Assembly: GCA_963678375.2 (NCBI GenBank)
Contig: CAXXQH010000001.1
Coordinates: 310,001 to 374,000, forward strand
Source: JAEKNW01 sp963678375
Lineage (GTDB): Bacteria > Cloacimonadota > Cloacimonadia > Cloacimonadales > JAFGVF01
Length of the DNA stretch: 64,000 nt
Direction: 5' to 3'
Part shown: piece after piece, positions 49,979 through 58,433 of the stretch
Layout of the letters: each line of letters begins with the position of its first letter
Numbering within the stretch: position 1 is the first letter of the stretch
Position numbers and translations under genes: made by a program
The notes under the pieces: generated by a model
Databases searched by the model: none
Told to the model about the DNA's origin: nothing
What the model saw: only the letters and a program-made list of their open reading frames with translations

Positions 49979-50367
49979 ATTATTACCTCACAGGTTTATT
50001 CATGATAACGATATTCTCATGTCAAGAATGATTTTTTTGAGTTCTGTTAAATATTGTGGAAAATATTCATTTATCGAGGCATACTTCATAATAGTTAACT
50101 AAAAAAGAATTAATAATTTTGTACAACTTGAGATTTTCCAGAAAATTTAATTCTTTATGATAAAAAAAATTTCTGCTAGAAGTATACTAATATCACAAGA
50201 GAACAGAGTAGAGCAAAATAAAATAGTTAAAACTCTTGGAGTTGCTTGAACTATAATAAAGTTTTTATTTTTTGTAATTTTATTAATAGTAAGACAAAAT
50301 TTATAGAGATTATAGAAACTACAGTGTTGATTGAATAATGTAATGGAATATTTTGTAGAAGTAATTT
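49979..50367. other. Gene-free AT-rich gap before the tRNA cluster
   Basis: About 390 nt with no supported gene. It holds a TTGACA (minus strand, 50020-50025) with no convincing -10, close to the P-loop gene start. No strong terminator hairpin after the tRNA run was seen. An apparent 93-codon frame here runs into a tRNA and is not a gene. Confidence 0.5.
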
Positions 50368-50444
<77 letters not shown>

Positions 50445-50465
50445 ACAATTTTGAGAATTAAAAAA

Positions 50466-50542
50466 TGGGGTGGCTGATGGGGCTCGAACCCACGACGCCA
50501 GGAACCACAATCCTGTGCTCTACCAACTGAACTACAGCCACC
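50466..50542 (-). tRNA. tRNA-His(GTG)
   Basis: 77 nt including the His-specific G(-1) paired with C73. Anticodon stem CAGGA/TCCTG with loop TTGTGGT gives GTG. CCA encoded. Confidence 0.95.
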
Positions 50543-50586
50543 ATATCATAATTATCATAGTGTGTGTTTTATAATTTAAAAAAGAA

Positions 50587-50663
<77 letters not shown>

Positions 50664-50671
50664 ACAATAAA

Positions 50672-50748
50672 TGGTAGCGGCACAGGGACTCGAACCCCGG
50701 ACACCTGGATTATGATTCCAGTGCTCTAACCAACTGAGCTATGCCGCC
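50672..50748 (-). tRNA. tRNA with CAT anticodon (elongator Met, or Ile2)
   Basis: 77 nt; anticodon stem CTGGA/TCCAG, loop ATCATAA. Acceptor GGCGGCA/TGCCGCT with a G1.U72 wobble; CCA encoded. No GGG/CCC anticodon stem, so not initiator. Sequence alone does not settle elongator Met versus lysidine-modified Ile2. Confidence 0.85.
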
Positions 50749-50755
50749 ATCTTTA

Positions 50756-50832
50756 TGGTAGCGAGAGGAGGATTTGAACCTCCGGCCTTCGGGTTATGAG
50801 CCCGACGAGCTACCAAACTGCTCCATCTCGCG
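50756..50832 (-). tRNA. Initiator tRNA-fMet(CAT), copy 2
   Basis: 77 nt, the same as copy 1 but for C instead of U at position 47. Initiator hallmarks present (GGG/CCC anticodon stem, C1.U72). Copies 1 and 2 flank the other three tRNAs. Confidence 0.93.
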
Positions 50833-50845
50833 TCAATGTTTTATC

Positions 50846-50873
50846 AATTTATAAAACAGTGTTTTTTTGTCAA
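50846..50873 (-). promoter_or_regulatory. Candidate promoter of the five-tRNA run
   Basis: Minus strand TTGACA (50868-50873), 16 nt, TAAATT (50846-50851), about 14 nt before fMet copy 2. It separates the five downstream tRNAs from the Arg(ACG) gene. Confidence 0.45.
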
Positions 50874-50902
50874 GTAAATTTTATATTTATTTGAAGTCAC
50901 CT

Positions 50903-50922
50903 GCTAATCTAAAGGGATTAGC
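50903..50922. terminator. Short hairpin after tRNA-Arg(ACG)
   Basis: 7-bp stem GCTAATC/GATTAGC with a 6-nt loop, 22 nt past the Arg gene. It lacks a strong T-run, so it may be a processing signal instead of a terminator. Confidence 0.35.
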
Positions 50923-50944
50923 TAACACTTACACTCTATTAAAA

Positions 50945-51021
50945 TGGCACGCCCAAGAGGAGTCGAACCCCTAACCTTCTGATCCGTAGTCAGACACTCT
51001 ATCCAATTGAGCTATGGGCGC
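50945..51021 (-). tRNA. tRNA-Arg(ACG)
   Basis: 77 nt; anticodon stem TCTGA/TCAGA, loop CTACGGA, anticodon ACG (read as I34 after editing). CCA encoded. Confidence 0.95.
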
Positions 51022-51033
51022 ACATCGTTTTTG

Positions 51034-51062
51034 CATAAAAAAACTAGGGGCTTTTATGTCAA
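51034..51062 (-). promoter_or_regulatory. Candidate promoter of tRNA-Arg(ACG)
   Basis: Minus strand TTGACA (51057-51062), 17 nt, TTTATG (51034-51039), with a run of A upstream. The -10 is weak; the -35 is perfect and the distance to the tRNA is right. Confidence 0.4.
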
Positions 51063-51169
51063 GCATATTTTTTAACTTTTTTTTAGTCTAGTTTGCTATC
51101 ATGTTGATTAATTTATGGTTAATATGTCTTTTTTATTTCTCATTTCTCCTTTTTCTTCATTCACTACCT

Positions 51170-51230
51170 TTCCTTTATTGTTAGTTACTCTTAAAAAATC
51201 CAATGATAAATAGAGTAAGTGACAAGAAAG
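51170..51230 (-). repeat. Dispersed 60-bp intergenic repeat, copy 3 (inverted)
   Basis: Plus strand starts TTCCTTTATTGTTAGTTAC, which is the reverse complement of the right end of copies 1 and 2. It then reads CCAATGATAAATAGAGTAA, matching copy 2's CCAATGAGTAATAGGGTAA. In its own orientation it ends GTAACTAACAATAAAGGAA. This copy keeps the terminal inverted-repeat character best. Confidence 0.6.
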
Positions 51231-51790
51231 AAGGGGTTATGGTATGGCATATCTGATGAAATCAGTATATCCTTGTTCTTTTTATATCTTGTTAAATGAG
51301 CTTTATACGCTTTTATTTGGTTAGGTTAATCTCCAAAATAGTGTTTTTTGAAGCATGTGCAGATTGTAAAAAAATACGCACCCTCTGAAGAATAATTATA
51401 TCCTGCCAACCTGGCAGAAGGAATTCGATATTTGTTCTTAAATAGCAAATTATTTTCCAAAAACATCCTCCTTAATTATATAAATCGTATTTTGGATATA
51501 TAAATAATTATTTGATCATAATCATTAATCCAATCAAAAGAGTATAAACCATAATTTTATTACTCTTAATTGTGGTCACAAGCTATCTCCATTTTGTTTA
51601 ATGATTTGGATTAGCTTACGTTTATCCTCTTAGAGTTTACATTCTGTGTGAATATGATGCTTAATGATTTTATTGCAAGCTTTTTTTAATTATATTAACA
51701 AAACTATTCATATGAGTAGTTTTTTAATCTTAAATAAATATTAAATCAAAATCTATAAAGAAGTAATTCCAAAATCAGTATTAAATATAT

Positions 51791-51818
51791 TTGCCTAATC
51801 CAATTTTATAATTAATAT
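51791..51818 (+). promoter_or_regulatory. Candidate promoter of nox
   Basis: TTGCCT (51791-51796), 16 nt, TAATAT (51813-51818), about 35 nt before the ATG. Confidence 0.35.
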
Positions 51819-51852
51819 AAAAGTATTATGAATATTGGATAGGAGAAACAAA

Positions 51853-53223
51853 ATGAAAACAATAGTAGTAGGAATCAATCACGCAGGAACATCAGCGATA
51901 AGAACTCTTATGGCTCAAAATAAAGATATGGAAATAGTTGCTTATGATAGAAATGATAACATTTCATTTTTAGGTTGTGGAATTGCCTTAACAGTAAGTG
52001 GAGTTGTTAAAGACCCAAATTCTTTATTTTACTGCAACCCTGAAAAGCTAATGGATAAGGGTGCTTCTATTAATATGAATCATGAGGTCATTGCAATAGA
52101 TCCTCAAGCTAAGAAAATTCAAGTAAAGAATTTAGCGACTGGGCAAGTCTTTGAAGAAACTTATGATAATTTAATCTATGCCGCTGGTTCTTGGCCAATA
52201 GACATTCCTGGCATACCAGAAGAAAACGCCAATTTAGAGAATATTGAAGTATGCAAATTATTCCAACATGCTCAAGAATTAATTAGAAAAGCAGATGATC
52301 CAGATATTAAAAGAGTAACAATTGTTGGTTCTGGCTATATAGGTGTTGAATTAGCTGAAGCCTATCATATCAAAGGAAAACAAGTTACTTTGATAGATTT
52401 TGAAGATAGGATTTTACCTAGTTATTTTGATGAAGAGTTTACTAGTCAAGTAGAAGCAGACCTAAGAAAAGATGGTTTAACTTTGGCTTTAGGGGAAAAA
52501 GTTGTTGATTTTGTTGGCAAAAATGGAAAAGTGAGAAAAGTAATAACTAACAAAGGGGAATATGAAGCAGATTTAGTAATTAAATGTATAGGTTTTAAAC
52601 CTAACACTGAGCTTCTTCCAAGCGCTGAAAAGACTTCTGGGGGAGCTTTGATAGTTGATAAGCACATGCGAACTTCACTAGCTAACATTTGGGCAATTGG
52701 TGATTCTGTAGCAATGTATCATGCAGCTTATGAACGCAATATGCAAGTAGCCCTTGCAACAAATGCTGTTAAATCAGGTATAGTTGCAGCATCAAACATT
52801 AATGGTAATGAAGCGGTGAAAGTAGATTCCATTGTTGGAACCAATGCTATTCATGTGTTTGGTCACAAAATGGCTTCAACAGGGATAAGCGAAGAAGCTG
52901 CTAAAAGACAGGGAATTCCTGTTGCAGTAAATTATGTAGAAGAGAATGATAGACCTGAGTGGATGGAAGAATACACTACTACAAAGTTCAAAATTGTTTA
53001 TGAAAAAGATACCCTAAGACTTTTAGGTGCACAAGTAGCTTCTTCTCAAGGTCAAAGTCATACTGAAACTATTTACTATTTAGCATTAGCTATTCAAAGA
53101 AATTTAACTTTACTTGATCTTGCTTTTACTGATGTCTATTTCTTACCACACTTTAACAAACCCTTTAACTTTGTCCTTGCAGCAGTTATGGAAGCTTTAG
53201 GTTTGGACTACTATAAAGAATAA
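51853..53223 (+). CDS. nox: NADH oxidase (FAD, Cys42 type)
   Basis: 456 residues. FAD-binding VVGINHAGTSAI at the N-terminus, with active-site His10 and the redox cysteine at residue 42 in FLGCGIAL, the exact positions found in water-forming NADH oxidases. The NAD-binding IVGSGYIGVELAEA lies near 160-175 and the FAD ribitol motif AIGDS near residue 280. CoA-disulfide reductases have the same build, but the SFLGCG context favours Nox. It removes O2 while restoring NAD+, useful to an anaerobe. The ATG at 51853 has AGGAGA; the TTG at 51835 does not. A terminator follows. Confidence 0.88.
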   Translation: MKTIVVGINHAGTSAIRTLMAQNKDMEIVAYDRNDNISFLGCGIALTVSGVVKDPNSLFYCNPEKLMDKGASINMNHEVIAIDPQAKKIQVKNLATGQVFEETYDNLIYAAGSWPIDIPGIPEENANLENIEVCKLFQHAQELIRKADDPDIKRVTIVGSGYIGVELAEAYHIKGKQVTLIDFEDRILPSYFDEEFTSQVEADLRKDGLTLALGEKVVDFVGKNGKVRKVITNKGEYEADLVIKCIGFKPNTELLPSAEKTSGGALIVDKHMRTSLANIWAIGDSVAMYHAAYERNMQVALATNAVKSGIVAASNINGNEAVKVDSIVGTNAIHVFGHKMASTGISEEAAKRQGIPVAVNYVEENDRPEWMEEYTTTKFKIVYEKDTLRLLGAQVASSQGQSHTETIYYLALAIQRNLTLLDLAFTDVYFLPHFNKPFNFVLAAVMEALGLDYYKE

Positions 53224-53232
53224 ATAATTAGT

Positions 53233-53255
53233 GAGGCGGAAGTAACATCCGCCTC
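53233..53255. terminator. Terminator after nox
   Basis: 8-bp stem GAGGCGGA/TCCGCCTC with a 7-nt loop, 9 nt past the nox stop, then TAAATTTTGTT on the plus strand. Confidence 0.82.
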
Positions 53256-53353
53256 TAAATTTTGTTCGCCTCAACTTAATATCTGAGTAACCATCAGCTG
53301 TAATCATGCGACCTAAAACAGATAACTTAGATTATTAACACTAACTAGTGCAA

Positions 53354-53722
53354 TTACTTCAACTTCTCAGTTAAGGCAATCCTGTTTCCTTCAGAATCCT
53401 CAAACTCTGCTACAAAACCATATTGACCAACAGAAGTTTTGGGATAAAGTTCTTTCCCGCCATTACTAATTACTTTCTTCATTAGAGAATCTATGTCAGC
53501 TGTATTAAAATAGATAAAAATACCTGAAAGGCTAGGTTTATATACCTGACCCTTAACCAAAGCTCCAGTAATACCCTCTTTATTTTCATCAAAAGGGAAA
53601 AAAGCCATATCAAGTCCATCTACTTTGTCTCGGAAAAACTCATAATCAAAAACAATATTATAGAAAGAAATTGCTCTTTCTAAGTCTATAACAGGTATTT
53701 CAAAATATCCAACTGGGTTCAT
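53354..53722 (-). CDS. VOC-family (glyoxalase/dioxygenase fold) protein
   Basis: 122 residues, one VOC unit: GYFEIPVIDLERAISFYNIVF at the start, then a second beta-alpha-beta-beta-beta module ending EFEDSEGNRIALTE. Possible metal ligands are a Glu near residue 8 and the Glu in DSEGNRIAL. Such single-module proteins are often lyases or thiol-linked resistance proteins; the substrate is unknown. It lies opposite and between nox and pdxJ. AAGGAG precedes the ATG. Confidence 0.85.
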   Translation of the reverse strand: MNPVGYFEIPVIDLERAISFYNIVFDYEFFRDKVDGLDMAFFPFDENKEGITGALVKGQVYKPSLSGIFIYFNTADIDSLMKKVISNGGKELYPKTSVGQYGFVAEFEDSEGNRIALTEKLK

Positions 53723-54039
53723 ATCAGACTCCTTTAGTAATTTATTATATAATGTAACAAGATATTAAAGTGTAAAGTTATTTTTGAAATATATTTATTA
53801 TGTGAAGAAAGGATTGTTTAACATCAATAACATTAGTTAAGGTTAACCTAATATCACCCTTGCAGGGATCAGTTTATCAAATTGTATCTTATACAAGGGA
53901 TTTAACCCATTGCTCACTAATACCATCCCTTTGGGATTCATAGCAGTTAACTTTCAACTATCAATTATTTAATTAAATTTTCCTTGCCAAATATTCGTGA
54001 TAATTTTATCTAAACACAAATTAATATTTGGAGAAATAA
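53723..54039. other. Gene-free gap before pdxJ with short inverted repeats
   Basis: 317 nt, no gene. It carries several short inverted repeats with 3-nt loops (TTGTAT/ATACAA near 53881; ATCCC/GGGAT near 53924) and a palindrome AGGTTAACCT near 53840. The pdxJ promoter sits at the right end. Confidence 0.45.
53984..54012 (+). promoter_or_regulatory. Probable promoter of pdxJ-kbl
   Basis: TTGCCA (53984-53989), 17 nt, TATCTA (54007-54012), with an AT-rich upstream region. The predicted leader is about 20 nt, ending in the TTTGGAG site. Confidence 0.5.
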
Positions 54040-54750
54040 ATGATAGCCTTAGGTGTTAATATTGATCATATTGCTACAATTCGACAAGCTAGAAAAGGTA
54101 TTGAACCTGATCCTGTTTATGGAGCTTACATAGCTGAGATAAATGGAGCTGACCAGATTACTGTCCATCTTAGAGAAGATAGACGTCATATCCAATTCAG
54201 AGATGTTCAGATATTAAAAGAAACTGTTCAAAGCAAGTTAAACTTAGAAATGGCTGCTATCCCTGAAATGGTAACAATTGCTAAACAAATCAAACCTGAT
54301 ACAGTAACTTTAGTTCCCGAAAAAAGAGAAGAGGTTACTACTGAAGGTGGTTTACTGATAACTAATGAAGTTAAAGAAGTGGTTGCTCAGTTAAAAGAGG
54401 CTAATATTGAAGTTAGTCTGTTTATTGAAGCAGATCTTGATATGATAAAGTTAGCAGGAAAATGTGGAGCTGATGCTATCGAATTACATACAGGTAAATA
54501 TGCTGAAAAATATCAAGAAGATAATTATGAAGAAGAGCTTAAAAGACTTCTCAAAGGTGCTAAAGCTATAAAATCTGCTGGAATGAGAGTGGTAGCCGGT
54601 CATGGTCTAAACTATAAAAATATCTTTCCTCTCTTAGAGTTAGACATCTTTACAGAATATAACATTGGACATTCTATCATTTCTAGAGCAGTCTTTACAG
54701 GTCTAGCTGAAGCAGTTTCTCAAATGAAAAATATAATTAACAAAAAATAA
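54040..54750 (+). CDS. pdxJ: Pyridoxine 5'-phosphate synthase PdxJ
   Basis: Condenses 1-deoxyxylulose 5-phosphate and 3-amino-2-oxopropyl phosphate to pyridoxine 5'-phosphate (last DXP-route step to vitamin B6). 236 residues, normal size. Family motifs are GVNIDHIATIRQAR, HLREDRRHI, LEMAA, TLVPEKREEVTTEGG, ELHTGKYA and AGHGLNY. TTTGGAG precedes the ATG. A 20-nt gap separates it from kbl, which needs PLP, so vitamin and user are made together. Confidence 0.97.
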   Translation: MIALGVNIDHIATIRQARKGIEPDPVYGAYIAEINGADQITVHLREDRRHIQFRDVQILKETVQSKLNLEMAAIPEMVTIAKQIKPDTVTLVPEKREEVTTEGGLLITNEVKEVVAQLKEANIEVSLFIEADLDMIKLAGKCGADAIELHTGKYAEKYQEDNYEEELKRLLKGAKAIKSAGMRVVAGHGLNYKNIFPLLELDIFTEYNIGHSIISRAVFTGLAEAVSQMKNIINKK

Positions 54751-54770
54751 TCAGAATGGAGGAAGTAAAA

Positions 54771-55958
54771 ATGTTCAAACAGATGAAAACAGATTTACAG
54801 AATTTGTTTGTTGAGTTAAAGGAACAAGGTTTATATAAAGAAGAGAGAATAATTGCATCTCCTCAAGGTGGAAGTATTAAACTTGAAGATGGTCAAGAAG
54901 TTTTAAATTTCTGTGCCAATAACTATCTAGGTTTAGCAAATCATCCTGAAGTTGTAAAGGCTTCACAAGAGATTATGGCTCAACGTGGTTATGGTTTATC
55001 TTCAGTTAGATTCATTTGTGGTACACAAGATATCCATAAACAACTTGAAGCTAAAGTATCTGAGTTTTTAGGAACAGAAGACACTATTCTATATGTTGCA
55101 GCATTTGATGCTAATGGTGGTATTTTTGAACCTCTCCTAGATGATTCTTGTGCTATTATTTCTGATGAATTGAATCATGCATCGATTATTGATGGTGTAA
55201 GACTTTGTAAAGCCAAAAGATATAGATACAAACGCTCTAACATGGAAGAACTTGAAGCAAGATTAATTGAAGCTAAAGATGCTAAATATAGATTAATCTG
55301 TACTGATGGTGTTTTCTCTATGGATGGAGACATTGCTAAACTCAAAGAAATTTGTGATTTGGCTGACAAATATGATTCATTAGTGATGGTTGATGATTCT
55401 CACGCTACTGGCTACATTGGCAAAGGTGGTAGAGGAACACATTATGCTTGTGGTGTTGAAGGAAGAGTTGATATCATAACCACAACCTTTGGTAAAGCTT
55501 TAGGTGGTGCTAATGGTGGTTGTACTTCTGGAAGAAAAGAAATCATTGACTTGTTAAGACAAAGATCACGTCCTTATCTCTTCTCTAACACAGTAAGTCC
55601 TTCAGTTGTCGGTGGAACTCTAAAAGTTATTGAGTTACTTGAAAATGATCCTTCTATCATTCAGAAAACATGGGATAATGCAAATTATTTCAGAAACAAA
55701 ATGATTGAAGCTGGATTTGATATTGTTAAAGGTGATACTGCTATCGTGCCTGTTATGTTATATGATGCACCTAAAGCTGTTGAAATGGCAAATAGACTCT
55801 TAGCAAAAGGTATTTATGTAATCGGATTCGTTTATCCTGTAGTACCTAAAGGAAAAGCAAGAATTAGAGTTCAGTTATCAGCTGCACACTCACAAGAAAT
55901 GCTTGACAAAGCTATCAATGCCTTTATTGAAATTGGCAAAGAAATGGAAATTATTTAA
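54771..55958 (+). CDS. kbl: 2-amino-3-ketobutyrate CoA ligase (glycine C-acetyltransferase)
   Basis: PLP enzyme splitting 2-amino-3-oxobutyrate with CoA to glycine and acetyl-CoA, the second step of threonine breakdown. 395 residues. FCANNYLGLANHPEV, YGLSSVRFICGTQ, DSHATGYIG and the PLP-lysine segment TTTFGKALGGANGG are diagnostic for this oxoamine synthase. The ATG at 54771 has GGAGG; the upstream ATG at 54756 does not. No threonine dehydrogenase (tdh) gene lies in the window. It is followed by a strong palindromic terminator. Confidence 0.95.
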   Translation: MFKQMKTDLQNLFVELKEQGLYKEERIIASPQGGSIKLEDGQEVLNFCANNYLGLANHPEVVKASQEIMAQRGYGLSSVRFICGTQDIHKQLEAKVSEFLGTEDTILYVAAFDANGGIFEPLLDDSCAIISDELNHASIIDGVRLCKAKRYRYKRSNMEELEARLIEAKDAKYRLICTDGVFSMDGDIAKLKEICDLADKYDSLVMVDDSHATGYIGKGGRGTHYACGVEGRVDIITTTFGKALGGANGGCTSGRKEIIDLLRQRSRPYLFSNTVSPSVVGGTLKVIELLENDPSIIQKTWDNANYFRNKMIEAGFDIVKGDTAIVPVMLYDAPKAVEMANRLLAKGIYVIGFVYPVVPKGKARIRVQLSAAHSQEMLDKAINAFIEIGKEMEII

Positions 55959-55973
55959 AACAAATATAAATCT

Positions 55974-56004
55974 TAGCTGAGGTATATACCTCAGCTATTT
56001 TTTT
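55974..56004 (+). terminator. Terminator after kbl (24-nt perfect palindrome)
   Basis: TAGCTGAGGTAT/ATACCTCAGCTA is a perfect palindrome, followed at once by seven T. It ends the pdxJ-kbl unit; rsmI begins 10 nt later, with its AGGAAA site directly after the T-run. Confidence 0.88.
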
Positions 56005-56013
56005 AGGAAATTC

Positions 56014-56832
56014 ATGTTATATATTGTACCCACTCCTATAGGAAATTTAGACGACATTACTCTGAGAGCATTAAAAATATTAAAAGCAGCTGATCTGATA
56101 GCTTGTGAAGATACTAGAACTTCTAAGAAGTTACTGCAACATTTTGAGATAAGTACACCTAGTATCTCTTATCATAAATTTAATGAGAAACAAAGATCTC
56201 AAGAGCTAATCATGAAACTAAAAGAAGGTAAAGATATTGCAGTTATCTCAGATGCGGGAACTCCTGGAATCTCTGACCCAAGTTCTTATATCATAAAGCA
56301 AGCCATAGATGAGAATATAGAAATTGATGTACTTCCAGGAGCAACTGCAACTATCCCAGCCTTAGTAATTTCAGGTATTGATACTACTAGATTTACTTTT
56401 TTAGGATTTCTGCCTGATAAGAAAAAAGATAAAGACCTCTTATTTTCTGAAGTTGTAAATTACTCATCTACTTTAGTATTTTATGTCTCACCTCATAGTT
56501 TGGAAAAAACTCTTAAAGAATTTAAAGACAATCTCGGAGATAGGAACTTAGCTATTGTTAGAGAAATAAGTAAGTTATACCAAACTGTATATCGTGGTAA
56601 AATTTCTTATTATATAGATAACTTTCAAGATATTACTTTAAAAGGTGAATTCGTTGTAGTTATTGAAGGTTATTCCAGAGAAGGCTTAAGTGAGGATGAG
56701 ATTCTTAAGAAAGCTAGAGCTCTATACTCACAAGGAAACTCAGTAAGTAAAATTGCTAAGGAGATGAGTAAAAAATATGATTTAAAGAAAAACCAGATTT
56801 ATCAATTCTTGTTAGATAATAACCTAGAATAA
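56014..56832 (+). CDS. rsmI: 16S rRNA (cytidine-1402-2'-O) methyltransferase RsmI
   Basis: 272 residues, tetrapyrrole-methylase fold: PTPIGNLDDITLRA, CEDTRTSKKLL, ISDAGTPGISDP and ALVISG, all typical of RsmI. It 2'-O-methylates C1402 while RsmH (36139-37065) N4-methylates the same base. The C-terminal helical HTH-like region (about 225-272) is also typical. Starts 10 nt after the kbl terminator. Confidence 0.95.
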   Translation: MLYIVPTPIGNLDDITLRALKILKAADLIACEDTRTSKKLLQHFEISTPSISYHKFNEKQRSQELIMKLKEGKDIAVISDAGTPGISDPSSYIIKQAIDENIEIDVLPGATATIPALVISGIDTTRFTFLGFLPDKKKDKDLLFSEVVNYSSTLVFYVSPHSLEKTLKEFKDNLGDRNLAIVREISKLYQTVYRGKISYYIDNFQDITLKGEFVVVIEGYSREGLSEDEILKKARALYSQGNSVSKIAKEMSKKYDLKKNQIYQFLLDNNLE

Positions 56833-56882
56833 CAAAACTGGTTTGAATTTATAATATTTATTACTAATTAGTATTTTTATAA

Positions 56883-58082
56883 CTAATTCAACTTCTTTAT
56901 TTCTCCAGCTTTCTTTAACCCATATTTAGCTGATGCAGGTCCTGCTAACATTATTATGAAAGTAGTTCCAACCATAATACTAACTAATTGTCCTGCCTCA
57001 CTTGCATAACCAGCATTAATCAAATAATGAGCAGTAGCCAAGGTAAGACCAATAGCTACTCCAGCTTGAGATAAAAGAGTAAATCCTAAATACTTAGTTG
57101 TCAGTTTAGGTGCTTTAGAAATTCTACAACCTAAGAAAGCTCCACTCCACTTACCAATTGTTCTAGTAAGAATATAAATAACTATCATAACCCAGTTTGC
57201 ATAAATCATATGAAAATCAAGTTTAGTGCCGATTAAGACAAAAAATATAACATAAATAGGTGGAGACCAAATACTTAAACTAGTGTTAAGTTTCCTTGAC
57301 AACAAAGAACTTCTATTTACTAAGACAATACCAACACACATATTCAATAAAATTGGTGAGATTTCAAGTCCAATTGCTATTGAACAGTTTAAAAATAACA
57401 TACCTAGAGCAAATAGAAGCATTATGATATTATCATGAATCTTCTTTACAATCCAAACAATGAAGAAACCGGAAGCTACACCAATTGTTACAGCCAAGAA
57501 AAGTTCAATCACAGCTTTTAATAATGCTTGTGGGACAGTAATCTCATGCGAACCAAGTAATATGATAGCAATAGGAATTGCAACAGAATAGATTAATAAA
57601 GCATATATATCATCCAAACCCATTACAGCATACAAAGTTTTTGTTAAGTTTCCTGAAGCTTTATATTGTTTAATTACATCGGTTGTACCTGCTGGTGCTG
57701 TAGCACTAGCAAGAGCTCCATATATGATTCCCAGTGAGATGTTTTGTGTTACTAGATAAACTATTGAGCCTACAACTAAAAAGGTCATAGTTGCTTCAAA
57801 AATTACTATGATAATTATGCCTGAACCTAATTTTTTTAAATCTTTAAGCTTTAGCTCTGTTCCTATACCTAGTCCCAACAAAGATAATGTTATTGAATTA
57901 ATTAAATCAAAAGTATCATAATCGACATTTAGTCCAAATAAATAGATTGATTGACCTATGACTGCTCCAGCAAGAATATAACCTAACACCATTGGAGCAT
58001 GGAATAGAGAGACACCTTTTGCCATAAGTATAGAAATTAATATTGATACACCTAAAAACCCTAAAAATATATACTGTTCCAT
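56883..58082 (-). CDS. Cation:proton antiporter (CPA2-like), second of a pair
   Basis: 399 residues, about 12-13 membrane helices. Shares with the gene at 58434-59669 long blocks: GYILAGAVIG, GLGIGTELKLKDLKKLGSG, SATAPAGTTDVIKQYKASGNL and the Asp-Asp motif GLDDIYALLIY expected of electroneutral or CPA2-type Na+(K+)/H+ exchangers. No TrkA/KTN regulatory tail is present. Gene order is EIIA-like, antiporter, PII-like, antiporter, 4 nt after the PII-like gene. Regulation is therefore likely by the separate small proteins. The ion is not deducible. Confidence 0.88.
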   Translation of the reverse strand: MEQYIFLGFLGVSILISILMAKGVSLFHAPMVLGYILAGAVIGQSIYLFGLNVDYDTFDLINSITLSLLGLGIGTELKLKDLKKLGSGIIIIVIFEATMTFLVVGSIVYLVTQNISLGIIYGALASATAPAGTTDVIKQYKASGNLTKTLYAVMGLDDIYALLIYSVAIPIAIILLGSHEITVPQALLKAVIELFLAVTIGVASGFFIVWIVKKIHDNIIMLLFALGMLFLNCSIAIGLEISPILLNMCVGIVLVNRSSLLSRKLNTSLSIWSPPIYVIFFVLIGTKLDFHMIYANWVMIVIYILTRTIGKWSGAFLGCRISKAPKLTTKYLGFTLLSQAGVAIGLTLATAHYLINAGYASEAGQLVSIMVGTTFIIMLAGPASAKYGLKKAGEIKKLN

Positions 58083-58086
58083 TATT

Positions 58087-58404
58087 CTACCCGTAAATCT
58101 TATGTGAGTTGATCAAGATCACCTTACCTAACTCTTCTCCAATTATATCAATACCAGCATGTTTTAACTCTTCAATAATGAACTCTACTTGTTCTTCATC
58201 TGCAAAACCCATAATGACCTTTCCGTAATCACGTTGTGTTCCATAAGTATCTCTAAAGGATGCAAAAAGGGGATTATCAAAAATTAATTTATGACCTGTA
58301 GCTTCACCAGAAAGTACTATTGTATCTTCTACTCCGGCTTCTGCAATAGCCATCAAAACATCAGATATATACTTTTCATAGAAAAGTTGAAATATCATGT
58401 ACAT
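58087..58404 (-). CDS. Small PII-like signalling protein
   Basis: 105 residues with a beta-alpha-beta-beta-alpha-beta layout. MIFQLFYEKYISDVLMAIAEAGVED matches the first PII strand-helix. A long loop (about 34-58) could be the T-loop, then a strand YGKVIMGFADEEQ, a second helix and a last strand VILINSHKIYG. No classical PII uridylylation Tyr is evident. PII-like proteins bind nucleotides or bicarbonate and control nearby membrane transporters, which fits its place between two antiporters (inference). AAGGAG precedes the ATG. Confidence 0.6.
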   Translation of the reverse strand: MYMIFQLFYEKYISDVLMAIAEAGVEDTIVLSGEATGHKLIFDNPLFASFRDTYGTQRDYGKVIMGFADEEQVEFIIEELKHAGIDIIGEELGKVILINSHKIYG

Positions 58405-58433
58405 ATCTACTCCTTTATAATCTTTTTTTTATT

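Larger units (their letters stand above)
51022..51852. other. Gene-free 830-nt region holding repeat copy 3
   Basis: No gene is supported. It holds the tRNA promoter, repeat copy 3 (51170-51230), two short hairpins with 3-nt loops (CTGAT/ATCAG near 51254 and CTGCCA/TGGCAG near 51404), and the nox promoter at its right end. The middle (51430-51780) is very AT-rich without other structure that I can see. Confidence 0.5.

Noticed and set aside
54756..54770. Upstream ATG of kbl
   Set aside because: It overlaps the SD of the ATG at 54771, which fits the family start.
56833..56882. TACTAATTAGTA palindrome as two-way terminator between rsmI and the antiporter
   Set aside because: AT-only and short (4 bp with loop); too weak to support.
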